Assembly: GCF_014905115.1 (NCBI RefSeq)
Contig: NZ_CP041235.1
Location: 2,170,001 to 2,234,000 of the forward strand
DNA: 64,000 nucleotides
Direction of reading: 5' to 3'
DNA from: Sulfurimonas sediminis
GTDB lineage: Bacteria; Campylobacterota; Campylobacteria; Campylobacterales; Sulfurimonadaceae
The position numbers and the translations under genes were made by a program. Below are positions 54,042-61,972 of the stretch, piece by piece. Each line of letters starts with the position of its first letter. The stretch's first letter is position 1. Under the pieces are notes generated by a model. The model was not told where the DNA came from and ran no database searches. It worked only from the letters and a program-made list of their open reading frames with translations.

Positions 54042-55733
54042 CTATCCAAAAATAAGATTTTCCTTACTGAGTTGTGACATATGCTTTAATCCCATAACTG
54101 CAAGAAGATTTTTTATACCTGCAAGCAACTGTTCATGATATGATGCAATGTTTCTTGCTTTTTTCTCTATCAAAAAGGAGGCTCGTTTTTTCTTGTCCTG
54201 CGTTGCCAGACCAACCGGACAGGCACGACCATGCGCGCCTGAACACTCACGAGCCCGAATGCATCCCGCACTCATCATAAATGCCCTTGCAATAGCGACA
54301 AAATCCGCTCCCAGTCCAAAAAGGACTATCGCATCATCAGGCGTTAACACCTTTTCACTTGCAATAAGTTTGACATTTTCTCGAACACCGACTCTTTTTA
54401 ATTCGTTATCTGCTATATAGAGTGCTTTAGTGATAGTCATTCCTACACTCATCATCATCTCCAACGGTGCCGCACCGCTCCCGCCGTCTCCGCCGTCTAT
54501 GGTAATAAAATCCGGGTAAGCATTAGAACCGGCATGCAAACGTTCTTTGATTAAATTTGCATACTGTGTAAAATTTTCCTGGGAAGATATGACGATTTTG
54601 ACACCTACAGGCTTTTGCGATAAGGCTTTGAGTCTGCCTATAAAATCAAAAAGTTCTTCCAGCGTATGTGCAAACGGAAACTGATTGGGAGAAAACAGGT
54701 CTTTATGTGCCTCGACACCTCGGTAATAAGCAATTTCTTCACTTACTTTCGTAGCAAGCAGTTTCCCTCCTGTCTGCTTGGCGCCTTGCGCCATTTTTAC
54801 CTCTGTCATTTTGCAAAAACGCATAGTTTTTTGATAGCGTTCTTCGCAAAAATTACCTTCTTCATCTCGCACACCGTACAAACCGCTTCCCATTTGAAAA
54901 ACAATATCGGGCATATCATCAGGCACCTCGGAAGGAAAAGTTTTCATAGGAGCATCCCAATTAACTCGGTAAAAGACCAATTCAGTTTTATCAAAGAGGT
55001 AACTGTCAGGTGCAGACGTTGTCACAACCATATGTTTATACACACTTTGTGCAGTGGCGGCATTGGTAAAAAACTTGATAAATTTATACACATTTTTGGC
55101 AAAAAAAGTTCCCTCTTGAGTTTGAAAAAATTTACACTCTCTTGTATATTTATGGGTATAAAAAAAGTTTGAAGTCAGACTTCCTTCTCCTGTATTTATA
55201 GGAAACTTTCCAAGATATGCGCCTTTGGTAAAGGCACGTGTTCCCTCAGGAGAGATAGCCCCGTCACTCATGGCACTCCGCCCGAGAATAGACCTTGTTG
55301 TAAAAGGCTTGGGAGAAGCTTCTCCAAAAGTTGTAGAAAAATCATCGCTGACATCCTGTGTATTGAGCACACAGTTTGCATTTTTTATGCCAAGTCTTGC
55401 ACTCTTTTGCGGTTGTCCAGGAGAAAAAGAGGCATAGGCGGATTTGCGTTCAGCCGAATCATACACCCATTTGACCTTGTCAAAAGATTCATAAAATTTT
55501 TCATCACCGAAATACTGGCGCATCGGGTCACGAAGGGCATAAAAGAGATACCGCATACGACCGATTAACGGATAGTTAATCAGCAATTGGTTTTCCCGTT
55601 GAATATACCTGTCGTAAATAAACAAAACTATAGAAGTTACAATAAAAAGAATAGTTATTGCCTTAAACATAAACATCAATATTGGAAATTGGATTTCTCC
55701 TATTTCATGAGTAAATCTAAATAATGCTTCCAT
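54042..55733 (-). CDS. FMN-binding glutamate synthase-like protein with membrane anchor
   Basis: 563 aa. One N-terminal membrane segment (about residues 18-42), then a glutamate synthase FMN/Fe-S-type domain: GRSAMSDGAISPEGTRAFTKGA, VFQMGSGLYGVRDEEGNF, the FMN site TIDGGDGGSGAAPLEMMM, and Cys in MSAGCIRARECSGAHGRACPVG, where the 3Fe-4S ligands lie. Stand-alone proteins of this type have unclear roles and do not imply ammonia assimilation. It lies 3 nt after the DoxX gene and shares its copper-box promoter. Confidence 0.83.
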   Translation of the reverse strand: MEALFRFTHEIGEIQFPILMFMFKAITILFIVTSIVLFIYDRYIQRENQLLINYPLIGRMRYLFYALRDPMRQYFGDEKFYESFDKVKWVYDSAERKSAYASFSPGQPQKSARLGIKNANCVLNTQDVSDDFSTTFGEASPKPFTTRSILGRSAMSDGAISPEGTRAFTKGAYLGKFPINTGEGSLTSNFFYTHKYTRECKFFQTQEGTFFAKNVYKFIKFFTNAATAQSVYKHMVVTTSAPDSYLFDKTELVFYRVNWDAPMKTFPSEVPDDMPDIVFQMGSGLYGVRDEEGNFCEERYQKTMRFCKMTEVKMAQGAKQTGGKLLATKVSEEIAYYRGVEAHKDLFSPNQFPFAHTLEELFDFIGRLKALSQKPVGVKIVISSQENFTQYANLIKERLHAGSNAYPDFITIDGGDGGSGAAPLEMMMSVGMTITKALYIADNELKRVGVRENVKLIASEKVLTPDDAIVLFGLGADFVAIARAFMMSAGCIRARECSGAHGRACPVGLATQDKKKRASFLIEKKARNIASYHEQLLAGIKNLLAVMGLKHMSQLSKENLIFG

Positions 55734-55736
55734 TGT

Positions 55737-56177
55737 TTAATTTTTTTCTCCAAAAACAAGTCTGTCCAATGAAAATTTTCCTGCACCAAAAGATAAGAAA
55801 ATAAATAAAAATGCCATATAATAGAGTGGAATTTCAAAACCATTATCACCTGCTGCAAAGCCATTATGCAGATGTACAGTGACTATGGCCACAATCATTA
55901 TGATAATCAAAGGAATAGAAATCAGTCTCGTAAAAAATCCCAATGTTAACAACACGACCCCTGTTATTTCCGTACTGGCAGCCATGTAGGCATTCAATAC
56001 CGGGAAAGGAATGCCCATTGAGCCAAACCACTCTGCAACAGACTTCATATCATTCCATTTCATCATTGCCGGTTCATAAAAACCGTATGCTACCAAGAGC
56101 CTTGCAAAAAGCAGACTCAACGGTTGCAGATATTCACCTAAGCGTGAAAATTCAAGATATATTTTTTTAAGATTCAT
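55737..56177 (-). CDS. DoxX-family membrane protein
   Basis: 146 aa from the ATG behind AAGGAG. Four membrane segments; PLSLLFARLLVAYGFYEPAMMKWND and STEITGVVLLTLGFFTRL are typical DoxX text. DoxX proteins (HvfD/BufD) accompany MNIO-modified copper peptide operons, and here a GKCG peptide gene lies 340 nt upstream on the same strand with its own identical box. The protein may help supply electrons or quinone chemistry; function unproven. Start chosen over 56255 because the promoter -10 (56204-56209) lies inside the longer frame. Confidence 0.85.
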   Translation of the reverse strand: MNLKKIYLEFSRLGEYLQPLSLLFARLLVAYGFYEPAMMKWNDMKSVAEWFGSMGIPFPVLNAYMAASTEITGVVLLTLGFFTRLISIPLIIIMIVAIVTVHLHNGFAAGDNGFEIPLYYMAFLFIFLSFGAGKFSLDRLVFGEKN

Positions 56178-56203
56178 AACAAACTCCTTAAGTTGTATCA
56201 AAA

Positions 56204-56233
56204 ATTTTACTGCTTTTGTGTGTAGTAAGTGTG
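56204..56233 (-). promoter_or_regulatory. Copper-regulon box and -10 of the DoxX operon
   Basis: On the minus strand: CACA-CTTACTA-CACA (56233-56219), 9 nt, TAAAAT (56209-56204). Start codon 27 nt downstream. Confidence 0.7.
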
Positions 56234-56276
56234 CAGAATCAAACTCTACTGACAAATTACAGATACAGGGCCAACA

Positions 56277-56470
56277 CAGGCCCGCACTGAAGTACGGGTT
56301 CCAAATAAATGCTTAACTTAATGCTTTCTCGGAACCGGTACTTCAGTGCCGGCTGTTGCAATAGTCTTGCCACTCTCAGCCGGCACTGCAGAAAAAAATG
56401 CTTAACTTAATGGTACTGATAGGGGGAATCATGTTTTTATCGTAAAGTAATGGTATTAGAGGAGGGGAAT
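56277..56470. repeat. Cluster of IS4-derived ends and hairpins
   Basis: Contains CCCGCACTGAAGTACGGG (56281-56298), GCTTAACTTAATGC (56311 on), the hairpin CTTCAGTGCCGGCTG (56341-56355) with its complement ending 56392, and an intact right end CTTAACTTAATGGTACTG (56401-56418). A degenerate end GTAATGGTATTA follows at 56447-56458. The 11-mers after the two ends (ATAGGGGGAAT, GAGGAGGGGAA) resemble each other. This looks like nested or decayed miniature elements between the DoxX promoter and the GKCG gene. Confidence 0.65.
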
Positions 56471-56512
56471 TGAAGTAAATGAGCCTTATGCCCATTTACA
56501 TGTAATAAAAAA

Positions 56513-56794
56513 CTAGTTAGCGCCGCATTTTCCTTTGCCACACTTCATAGCACCTGCTTTCTTTTCTTTCATCTCTTTCTTTTTTTTCATCTCTTTCATG
56601 GCAGCACCACATTTCATGCCCGCTTTTTTCATGCCGGCACCACATTTCATGCCGCCTTTTTTCATTGGCTTATCCATTGAAGATCCACATTTCCCTGCGC
56701 CGCATTTCATATCGCCTGCACTGAGTGAAACTGCGCCGAGTCCTGTAAAAAGAGCCGCGCCTAAAAGTAAGGCTGTAAGATTTAACTTTTTCAT
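56513..56794 (-). CDS. Secreted GKCG-repeat peptide, possible HvfA/bufferin-like metallophore
   Basis: 93 aa. Signal peptide (residues 1-26, VSLSAG). The mature part is Lys/Met/Gly-rich with KCGAGKCG (30-37), KCGAGMKK (50-57), KCGAAM (61-66) and KCGKGKCG (84-91): six Cys, all in KCG units. This pattern resembles MNIO-modified copper peptides (EGKCG in HvfA), though without the exact Glu. It has its own copper box and lies upstream of a DoxX gene, the usual HvfD/BufD neighbour, but no DUF692 or DUF2063 gene is present in the window. A simple Cu-thiolate protein is the alternative. Confidence 0.72.
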   Translation of the reverse strand: MKKLNLTALLLGAALFTGLGAVSLSAGDMKCGAGKCGSSMDKPMKKGGMKCGAGMKKAGMKCGAAMKEMKKKKEMKEKKAGAMKCGKGKCGAN

Positions 56795-56877
56795 TCTCTT
56801 ATCCTTTGATATTTTAAGTTAGAACAATTGTAACATAAAATAAGTTTTCTTTATGTGACAACTGTTACATTAGAAAA

Positions 56878-56907
56878 ATTATACATTTTAAGTGTGTAGT
56901 ATTTGTG
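56878..56907 (-). promoter_or_regulatory. Copper-regulon box and -10 of the GKCG peptide gene
   Basis: On the minus strand: CACA-AATACTA-CACA (56907-56893), 9 nt, TATAAT (56883-56878). Confidence 0.75.
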
Positions 56908-56959
56908 TAATATCATCTTTAGTGTATAATTTTACATTAATATAAAAAAGGCATCACTT

Positions 56960-57844
56960 TTGATTTCAAACAATACAACACTCAAAGAAGAGTTCAAAAT
57001 ATTTTACAAAGAACACCCTACAAAAAATTTTGAAGATTTAGTAGAAAAATTTGCAATTTTTGGTGGTGTGGGCTGGGGCGAGATAGATACATCAAAGCCT
57101 TCGTATGAGCTTATAGAAAAACTCATACTCAAAGACTATCACTACATCCGAAACGATGTCAGTGACATTACCGGCGGGGCCCCGCTGTATCATGCGCTAC
57201 TGAGTGCTGTTGCCATGGGTGACGGCAAAACACACTCTAGTTATAAACGTGCAAAACTTGAAAAAGAAGTCGGAGACAACGCCATTAGTGAACTTGTAGA
57301 GAGAGGTATCATCCGCGTTGAAAAACCAAAAAAAGAGTTTACCTCGTGGAGCAATAATGAAAAAATTGATAACAAACTCTACTTCACAACACCGTTTTTA
57401 CGTTTTTGGTTTGCTTTTGTCTCGCCGCTTTTTAAAGGTATTCGTGACGGTGACTACACAGAGGTGAAAAAACGCTGGCAAAACAGAGAAGCAGAGTTTA
57501 GTAACCTCATCTTTACCCAACTCTCGCATGAACTGCTCAAAGAAAACTTTGCAAAAGAGGATCCTTTGGTAGAGATTTCAAGCTACTGGGACAAGAATGC
57601 AGAATTTGACATCTTTGCCAAAACACAATCAGGAAAAACAATCCTCGGCAGTACAAAATACACCAATGCGAAAGTCAAAAAAAGTGAACTGACACGCCTG
57701 CAGGAGCTTGCGAAAAAAGCGGATATTGATTCGGATATATTTGTCATTGTGGCTAAAAAAGGCTTTTCCAGCGAACTTAAAGCCTTAAAAGGTGAAAACT
57801 TACGCCTTTTGACACTGAAAAATTTTGCAAAACTGGTAGAATAG
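56960..57844 (+). CDS. DUF234-domain protein (PD-(D/E)XK-like)
   Basis: 294 aa, cytoplasmic. The central part (YHALLSAVAMGDGKTHSSYKRAKLEKEVG, LVERGIIRVEKP, FTTPFLRFWFAFVSPLFKGI) matches the winged helix plus C-terminal region that follows archaeal-type ATPases; the C-terminal EISSYWDKNAEFDIFAKTQSGKTILGSTKY has the D...E/K layout of a PD-(D/E)XK nuclease. Here the ATPase domain is missing. Function unknown. The start at 56960 is not ATG-led by the tract (TTG); AAAGG lies upstream. The following hydrolase begins 3 nt after its stop. Confidence 0.7.
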   Translation: MISNNTTLKEEFKIFYKEHPTKNFEDLVEKFAIFGGVGWGEIDTSKPSYELIEKLILKDYHYIRNDVSDITGGAPLYHALLSAVAMGDGKTHSSYKRAKLEKEVGDNAISELVERGIIRVEKPKKEFTSWSNNEKIDNKLYFTTPFLRFWFAFVSPLFKGIRDGDYTEVKKRWQNREAEFSNLIFTQLSHELLKENFAKEDPLVEISSYWDKNAEFDIFAKTQSGKTILGSTKYTNAKVKKSELTRLQELAKKADIDSDIFVIVAKKGFSSELKALKGENLRLLTLKNFAKLVE

Positions 57845-57846
57845 TT

Positions 57847-58386
57847 ATGAGTAAAAAAGTGTTGCTGTTACACGGCTGGGGAGGAAGTGATTATCCGCAC
57901 TGGCAAAGCTGGCTTGCGGGTGAAATAGCAAAAGATTACGGCTGTGTCAATTTTTTAAAATTCTCAAACTTTGATGCGCCTAAACTGGATGTCTGGATGC
58001 AGGAACTTGAAGCTGCTCTTGTAGATTTTAAACCAGACATTGTTATCTGTCACTCTTTGGCAAATACCTTATGGTTTCATTTGTGCAATACAAAAACAGT
58101 GCAGGAAATAAAAAAGCTATATCTGGTTGCCCCGCCGAGCCTTACATGTAACATAGAAGAACTCAGCGAATTTTTTCCGGTATCAGCGCCCAATCAACTC
58201 TATGCAAAAGAGACTCTTCTTATAGCCTCTACAAACGACCCCTATATGAGTCTGGATGAAGTACACCAACTGCAACAACGCTTACATGTAAAGATGAAAA
58301 TACTCAAGAATGCAGGCCATATAAATGCTGACAGCGGATATGGAAAATGGGAGTGGATGCACAAAGAGCTACAAACTGTTTTATAG
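57847..58386 (+). CDS. RBBP9/YdeN-family alpha/beta hydrolase
   Basis: 179 aa. LLLHGWGGSDYPHWQSWL near the N-terminus, nucleophile elbow VICHSLANTL (Ser in C-H-S-L-A, instead of G-H-S-L-G), Asp in ASTNDPYMSL and His in NAGHINADSGYG complete a catalytic triad. The family contains serine hydrolases of unknown physiological substrate. It is coupled to the DUF234 gene. Two copies of the TTACATGTAA palindrome lie inside it (58142, 58282). Confidence 0.87.
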   Translation: MSKKVLLLHGWGGSDYPHWQSWLAGEIAKDYGCVNFLKFSNFDAPKLDVWMQELEAALVDFKPDIVICHSLANTLWFHLCNTKTVQEIKKLYLVAPPSLTCNIEELSEFFPVSAPNQLYAKETLLIASTNDPYMSLDEVHQLQQRLHVKMKILKNAGHINADSGYGKWEWMHKELQTVL

Positions 58387-58391
58387 CTCTT

Positions 58392-58619
58392 TTATGCGTA
58401 AAGATCCAATGAACCTGACGGGGAGACACTCGGTTTAACGTCACTTTTTAAAGATGTCTCAAACACCTCTGCCCGCTTTAAAGTTTCATTACTGGACTTG
58501 AGCAGTGAAGAGGTGTCATTTTGAGAGGAAGAAGAATCTTTGAGTGAATTTGGATCCAGTCTTCCAACCTGAACAGGGCTCGGATAAGGTGATTGAAATG
58601 TATACTGAGCAACCTTCAC
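58392..58619 (-). CDS. Small Ser-rich hypothetical protein
   Basis: 75 aa starting with GTG 5 nt after AAGGAGG. No signal peptide, no membrane segment; Ser/Pro-rich and likely disordered (DSSSSQNDTSSLL, SDVKPSVSPSGS). No family recognised. Convergent with the hydrolase. The strong ribosome site is the main support. Confidence 0.5.
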   Translation of the reverse strand: MKVAQYTFQSPYPSPVQVGRLDPNSLKDSSSSQNDTSSLLKSSNETLKRAEVFETSLKSDVKPSVSPSGSLDLYA

Positions 58620-58699
58620 ATCGTCCTCCTTGAGCTGTTTTTCTCAATTATAGCACAAACTATGTAAAAATTTAATAGACAAAAGTGTAAAATACTTTT

Positions 58700-60544
58700 A
58701 TGATTCAACTAACAAATATTTCAAAATCTTTTACATCACAAGAACTTTTTTCAAATCTTAACCTGAAACTAAACTCCGGCAATCGTCTTGGACTGGTCGG
58801 GCGCAACGGCAGTGGGAAATCAACACTTTTTAAAATAATTACCGGTGAAGAAGATGCCGATGAGGGTGAAATCAGCATCCCTAAAAACTACCGTATCGGC
58901 ATACTCAAACAACATTTGAGCTTCAGTGAAAAAACACTGGGAGAAGAAGCGGCACTGGCACTGAGCCAAGAGATGCAGTATGATACCTACAGAGTGGAAA
59001 AAATCCTTTTCGGACTGGGATTCAGTGCAGATGATTTGGACAAAGACCCGCTCTCTTTCTCGGGCGGGTATCAAATACGCATCAACCTCGCAAAACTTTT
59101 GGTGACCGAACCAAATCTTTTACTGCTTGATGAACCGACAAACTACCTCGATATTGTCTCGCTTCGCTGGCTAAAATCGTTTTTAAGAAGTTTTGACGGG
59201 GAGGTCATTCTCATTACCCATGACAGAAACTTTATGGACGGTGTTTGCACACATACCGCAGGCATAGTACGAAAAAAACTCAAACTTGTCGAGGGCAATA
59301 CACACAAATTTTATGCCCAACTCGCAAGCGATGACGAACTGCACCAAAAACAAAAACTCTCGCAGGACAAAAAAGTAAAAGAGCTTGAAGAGTTTATAGC
59401 CAAGAACAAAGCCCGGGCATCTACCGCTTCTTTGGCACAGTCCAAAGTAAAACAGCTGCAAAAAATGCAGAAGCTTGAAGATTTAGACACAGATGCCTCG
59501 CTTGCATTTAAATTTAATTACAAAGATACGCCTGCCAAAGTCTTGCTTGATGTTAAAAATTTAAGTTTTGGCTACACAGCGGACAAAATACTTTTTAAAG
59601 ATATCAGCTTCACACTTGCAAATGGCGAAACACTCGGCATCATCGGGAAAAACGGCAAAGGAAAATCAACTCTTTTAAACACCATTGCAGGAGAGCTCAA
59701 ACAAAACAGCGGGGAGGTTACATGTAACGCTGCAACTAAGTCTGCCCACTTTGGACAGACGAACATTGCTCATTTAAATCCTGAAAATACCGTCATGGAT
59801 GAAATCTACAATGCCAATGCCAAACTCAGTGAAGCAAAAGTAAGAAGTATCTGCGGGGCGATGCTCTTTAGCGGTGAGAGTGCCGAGAAAAAAATCTCTC
59901 TGCTTTCAGGCGGAGAAAAAAGCCGCGTAATGCTTGGACAGATAATTGCCAAAGATGTCAATCTTTTGCTTTTGGATGAACCGACAAACCACCTCGATAT
60001 GCAAAGTATCGAAGCCCTTACAAATGCCATCAATGCCTTTGAAGGCTCCAGCATCATCGTTACCCACTCCGAAGAGTTACTGCGCCGTGTTTGTGACCGA
60101 CTTATCATTTTTGCAAAAGAGGGCGCTGAGTATTTTGACGGTGGCTATGACGACTTTTTAGAAAAAATCGGCTGGGATGAGGAAGAGCAGGAAGAAAAAA
60201 CTAAAACAGCCCCAAAATCAAATCACAAAGAAAATAAAAAACTGCGTGCCGAACTTATACGGGAGCGAAACAAACTTGCTTCCCCGCTCAAGAAAAAAGT
60301 CGAAAAACTAGAAGAGAAAATTATGGAGCTTGAAGAGACACTTACATGTAAACATAAAGAGCTAATAGAGGCTTCAAATGTAGGAGACAGCGCTACACTG
60401 ATGGAACTCTCAAAAACAGTCTCAGAAATGGAAAACCAGGTAGAAGAGCTGTTTAAAGAGCTCGAAGAAGCACAAACCAAACTTGATGAAATTTTAGACG
60501 AGTATGCATCAAAAATAGAGGAAAAGGCACAAAGCCCGCACTGA
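58700..60544 (+). CDS. ABC-F family ATPase
   Basis: 614 aa with two ABC domains and no membrane part. Walker A GRNGSGKSTLF and GKNGKGKSTLL; signatures LSFSGGYQIR and LSGGEKSR; Walker B LLLLDEPTNYLD and LLLLDEPTNHLD; a linker of charged helices between; and a C-terminal coiled coil (residues about 520-605) as in Uup. ABC-F proteins act on ribosomes or DNA. The last residues (AQSPH) and the stop codon are encoded by a dispersed repeat (60529-60567). Two TTACATGTAA copies inside. Confidence 0.92.
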   Translation: MIQLTNISKSFTSQELFSNLNLKLNSGNRLGLVGRNGSGKSTLFKIITGEEDADEGEISIPKNYRIGILKQHLSFSEKTLGEEAALALSQEMQYDTYRVEKILFGLGFSADDLDKDPLSFSGGYQIRINLAKLLVTEPNLLLLDEPTNYLDIVSLRWLKSFLRSFDGEVILITHDRNFMDGVCTHTAGIVRKKLKLVEGNTHKFYAQLASDDELHQKQKLSQDKKVKELEEFIAKNKARASTASLAQSKVKQLQKMQKLEDLDTDASLAFKFNYKDTPAKVLLDVKNLSFGYTADKILFKDISFTLANGETLGIIGKNGKGKSTLLNTIAGELKQNSGEVTCNAATKSAHFGQTNIAHLNPENTVMDEIYNANAKLSEAKVRSICGAMLFSGESAEKKISLLSGGEKSRVMLGQIIAKDVNLLLLDEPTNHLDMQSIEALTNAINAFEGSSIIVTHSEELLRRVCDRLIIFAKEGAEYFDGGYDDFLEKIGWDEEEQEEKTKTAPKSNHKENKKLRAELIRERNKLASPLKKKVEKLEEKIMELEETLTCKHKELIEASNVGDSATLMELSKTVSEMENQVEELFKELEEAQTKLDEILDEYASKIEEKAQSPH

Positions 60545-60567
60545 AGTACGGGTTCCGAAAAAGTCGC
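60529..60567. repeat. Dispersed hairpin repeat at the ABC-F/DbpA junction
   Basis: 39 bp that match 53941-53979 at all but one position, with the hairpin CCCGCACT/AGTACGGG. It supplies the ABC-F stop codon TGA (60542-60544) and ends 7 nt before the convergent dbpA stop. It may now act as a shared terminator. Confidence 0.75.
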
Positions 60568-60573
60568 CTCTTT

Positions 60574-61932
60574 TTAGAGTACCCAGACGCTGAATTTTCT
60601 GTTTTTGATTTTTCCGTTTTTAAGTTTTTTGTGGGCTTCGTCTATAAAAGCATTTTCAATTGCCACATAACTTTGTCTGTCATACAAGTCAATTTTACCG
60701 ATGCTTTTTCCCTGCAATCCGGCATCACCGGTTAAGGCTCCGAGTATATCACCGGCACGAATTTTGTCTTTTTTCCCACCTTCTATGACAAGGGTCACAA
60801 ACTCCGGTTTCATCTCAAAACCCTGCTCTTTTTTCAGCACAGAGACATCCAAAAACTGATGCTTTTCATCTGACTCATAGGGTTCTATCTTTTGTGCTTC
60901 ATATTCATTATAGAGCGTTATTGCAATACCCTCGGCACCTGCACGGCCTGTCCGCCCTATGCGATGCGTATAGGTCTCCAAACCGTGAGGCAGGTCATAA
61001 TTGACAACCATGCTTAACTCTTTTATGTCAAGTCCACGTGCCGCCACATCCGTAGCAACAAGAACAGGACAGGATCTGTTTGCAAACTGTACCAGCACAT
61101 CATTTCTTTCATACTGTTCCAAATCTCCGTGAATAGCAAGAGCGTCTATTTTGTTTTTCACCAAAGATTCTGCCAACTCTTTAGCTTTGAGCTTGGTATT
61201 TGTAAAAACGATGACATTTTCGGGTTTGTAGTTTGAAAATATTTTTATCAGCGTATCCACTTTGTCCTCTGTTTTATAAAAGACCTGCGAAATCTTATTT
61301 TCCACCTCTTGCTCTGTTGTCTTTACATGTAAAGCATTCTTTTGGATTTTTTTACTGATTTCTAAAATCTCATCATCATAGGTAGCGGAAAAAAGCAGTG
61401 TCTGACGCTCTTTGGGAACAAAAGTAAGTACAGACTCTATCTCTTCTATAAAACCCATATCAAGCATTCTGTCTGCTTCATCCAAAACAAGCGTTTTTAG
61501 ATTACTCAGCTCCAGACTCTCTTTATTCAAGTGCTTTAAAACCCGTCCTGGTGTTCCTACAATAACATGTGCCTGATGTTCGAGTGAACCAAGCTGTTTA
61601 CCAAAAGACTCTCCGCCTGTGAGCATCAAAATTTTAATGTTATGCTGAAATCGTGCAATACGGCGTAACTCTTTTGCCACCTGATCGGCAAGCTCACGCG
61701 TTGGGCACAGCACCAAAGACTGCACACGAAACTTCTTCACATCCAGATGATGCAAAAGCCCTATGCCAAAAGCAGCTGTTTTCCCACTGCCTGTTTTTGC
61801 CTGAGCAATGACATCGCGTCCTTCCAATACGCCAGGAAGTGCCTGAGCCTGAATGGCTGTCATCTGTGTGTAACCGAGTGATTCTATAGTCTGAATCATT
61901 TGAGAAGAAAGAGGAAGTGTTGTAAATTTCAT
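60574..61932 (-). CDS. dbpA: DEAD-box RNA helicase DbpA
   Basis: 452 aa. Q-motif and motif I AQAKTGSGKTAAF, PTRELADQV, DEAD box VLDEADRMLDMGF, SAT in LLFSATYDD, DVAARGLDI and HRIGRTGRAG; the C-terminal domain (FVTLVIEGGKKDKIRAGDILGALTGDAGL) is the RNA-binding domain that directs DbpA to 23S rRNA hairpin 92. It assists large-subunit assembly. Single gene, convergent with ABC-F. The palindrome at 61323 encodes LHV. Confidence 0.93.
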   Translation of the reverse strand: MKFTTLPLSSQMIQTIESLGYTQMTAIQAQALPGVLEGRDVIAQAKTGSGKTAAFGIGLLHHLDVKKFRVQSLVLCPTRELADQVAKELRRIARFQHNIKILMLTGGESFGKQLGSLEHQAHVIVGTPGRVLKHLNKESLELSNLKTLVLDEADRMLDMGFIEEIESVLTFVPKERQTLLFSATYDDEILEISKKIQKNALHVKTTEQEVENKISQVFYKTEDKVDTLIKIFSNYKPENVIVFTNTKLKAKELAESLVKNKIDALAIHGDLEQYERNDVLVQFANRSCPVLVATDVAARGLDIKELSMVVNYDLPHGLETYTHRIGRTGRAGAEGIAITLYNEYEAQKIEPYESDEKHQFLDVSVLKKEQGFEMKPEFVTLVIEGGKKDKIRAGDILGALTGDAGLQGKSIGKIDLYDRQSYVAIENAFIDEAHKKLKNGKIKNRKFSVWVL

Positions 61933-61972
61933 GGAGTAATTTCTTTTTTGTAATTATAGCATTATTCCTGTA

